From JANPPS01 sp964242575 (lineage in GTDB: Bacteria > Pseudomonadota > Alphaproteobacteria > Acetobacterales > Acetobacteraceae): 5,873 nt of DNA. Below, piece by piece: positions 5,251-5,873 of this stretch (positions are counted from its first letter, which is position 1; every line of letters begins with the position of its first letter). The translations under genes were made by a program, and so were the position numbers. The DNA lies in contig CAXTCN010000265.1 of assembly GCA_964242575.1 (NCBI GenBank), positions 1 through 5,873 on the forward strand, read 5' to 3'. Below the pieces are notes generated by a model that saw only the letters and a list, made by a program, of their open reading frames with translations, did no database searches and was not told the DNA's origin.

Positions 5251-5873
5251 TCAAGAGTTCGCCCATCCGGTAAATAGCCCAGGCGTAAATCTGAATGGCT
5301 TTCCAACCGGTGACGGCCTTGCCCCACGCCAGGTACGACATGTGCTGACCGCGGTAGTTCACCGTAGTCCCGTCGACCACGCTCGCTTCCGACCTGGTAC
5401 GTCCTTTGATGGTGAGCACGTCACCAGCCTTGAGCCGCCCGAGCGCAAACAGTTCCGCCGTGCGCTGCAGCCTTCCACGCTGAACGTCTATGCCAGAGCC
5501 GTTAAGGCCGACGTGAGCCTGCTCCGCAACAGCGCCGGCACCTTTGCGCGCTGCATCGGGTGCTGCCACGTCCTGCTCCTCAGCCACCTGGGCCGACAGC
5601 GGCTCCTCCATGCCCACGGCGCCCAGCGCAAGCATGGCCGAAGCCCGGAACATCGGCGGATAATCGATGCGTATGTTGGCACGCCGCAGCGACCGCCGGA
5701 TGTCGCCCGCTCCCACCCCAGGCAGGCGCTGTCGGATCAGGGCCACGAAGCGGTCGTCTTGTAATACGCTGTCCAGCACGCCGTGGACCTGTCGGTCAAT
5801 GTGCCAAGCCTCCCACAGCAGGGCTTTCGCACCAAAGCTTCTGTGGTGCTGAGCGTTTTGCCGGACGTGACAA
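5206..5873 (-). CDS. N-terminal part of unrecognised protein (5' end beyond the window)
   Basis: The frame is open from the right edge. Residues before a GTG at 5779 (SFGAKALLWEAWHIDRQVHG) look coding, so the start probably lies outside the window. It continues through a helical region (DRFVALIRQRLPGVGAGDIR), an Ala/Glu-rich linker, and a compact domain: ALGRLKAGDVLTIKGRTR, VVDGTTVNYRGQHMSYLAWG, KAVTGWKAIQIYAWAIYRMG. The pattern of a Gly-rich turn, small beta-strands and an AVTG-W motif recalls the small RAMA/DUF4357/DUF2924 group of accessory domains, but this is a weak likeness from memory. The same frame stays open to 4889, but past about 5206 it turns Arg-rich and antisense-like, while protein-like sequence continues in the adjacent frame. 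It is probably a broken gene. No membrane segment or signal peptide is evident. Confidence 0.55.

Noticed and set aside
1..5873. tRNA, rRNA, CRISPR array, replication origin or attachment sites
   Set aside because: No tRNA-like cloverleaf, rRNA sequence, regularly spaced repeats, iteron series or paired direct repeats were found on reading the window.

Overview
The window is GC-rich, and nearly all genuine coding sequence lies on the minus strand. A short stand-alone SWIB-domain protein (plus strand, 2474-2833) is the main exception. The family mix is a DsbC-like thiol isomerase beside a membrane protein, a plasmid-style GreB, a RecD2-type helicase tail, a possible DUF6880 fragment and a Cys-rich tail domain. 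From memory this fits accessory DNA (plasmid, chromid or integrated element) of a high-GC proteobacterium, most likely an alphaproteobacterium of the Rhodospirillales/Acetobacteraceae kind. That assignment is inference, as no taxonomic marker gene is present.

Left part (1-1900, minus strand): a probable exported DsbC/DsbG-like protein (450-1397) is followed after three bases by a membrane protein (start 446) that runs off the left edge. The pair looks translationally coupled and would fit the edge of a conjugation or secretion module. The ribosome binding site of the dsbC-like gene lies inside a perfect 8-bp hairpin. Upstream is a small unknown acidic protein (1598-1897).

Middle (1969-3360): a 3' fragment of a larger minus-strand gene (1969 to about 2470) ends exactly where the divergent SWIB gene begins. 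About 520 bases after the SWIB gene hold no gene I can support.

Right part (3358-5873, minus strand): this is a run of broken genes. They are a possible N-terminal DUF6880 scrap (3358-3537), a 5'-deleted RecD2-like helicase tail with two frameshifts (3554-4120), a nearly full-length greB-like gene with one in-frame amber codon at the conserved Trp position (4152-4763), and an unrecognised gene that enters from the right edge and appears to change frame near 5206-5250.

The overall picture is an accessory region partly in decay. The left gene pair, the small acidic gene and the SWIB gene look intact, while the genes to the right carry separate lesions. I see no clear new defence or effector system. 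The most notable points are the amber codon in otherwise conserved greB, the hairpin over the dsbC-like ribosome binding site, the monothiol active site of that protein, and the SWIB/truncated-gene junction.
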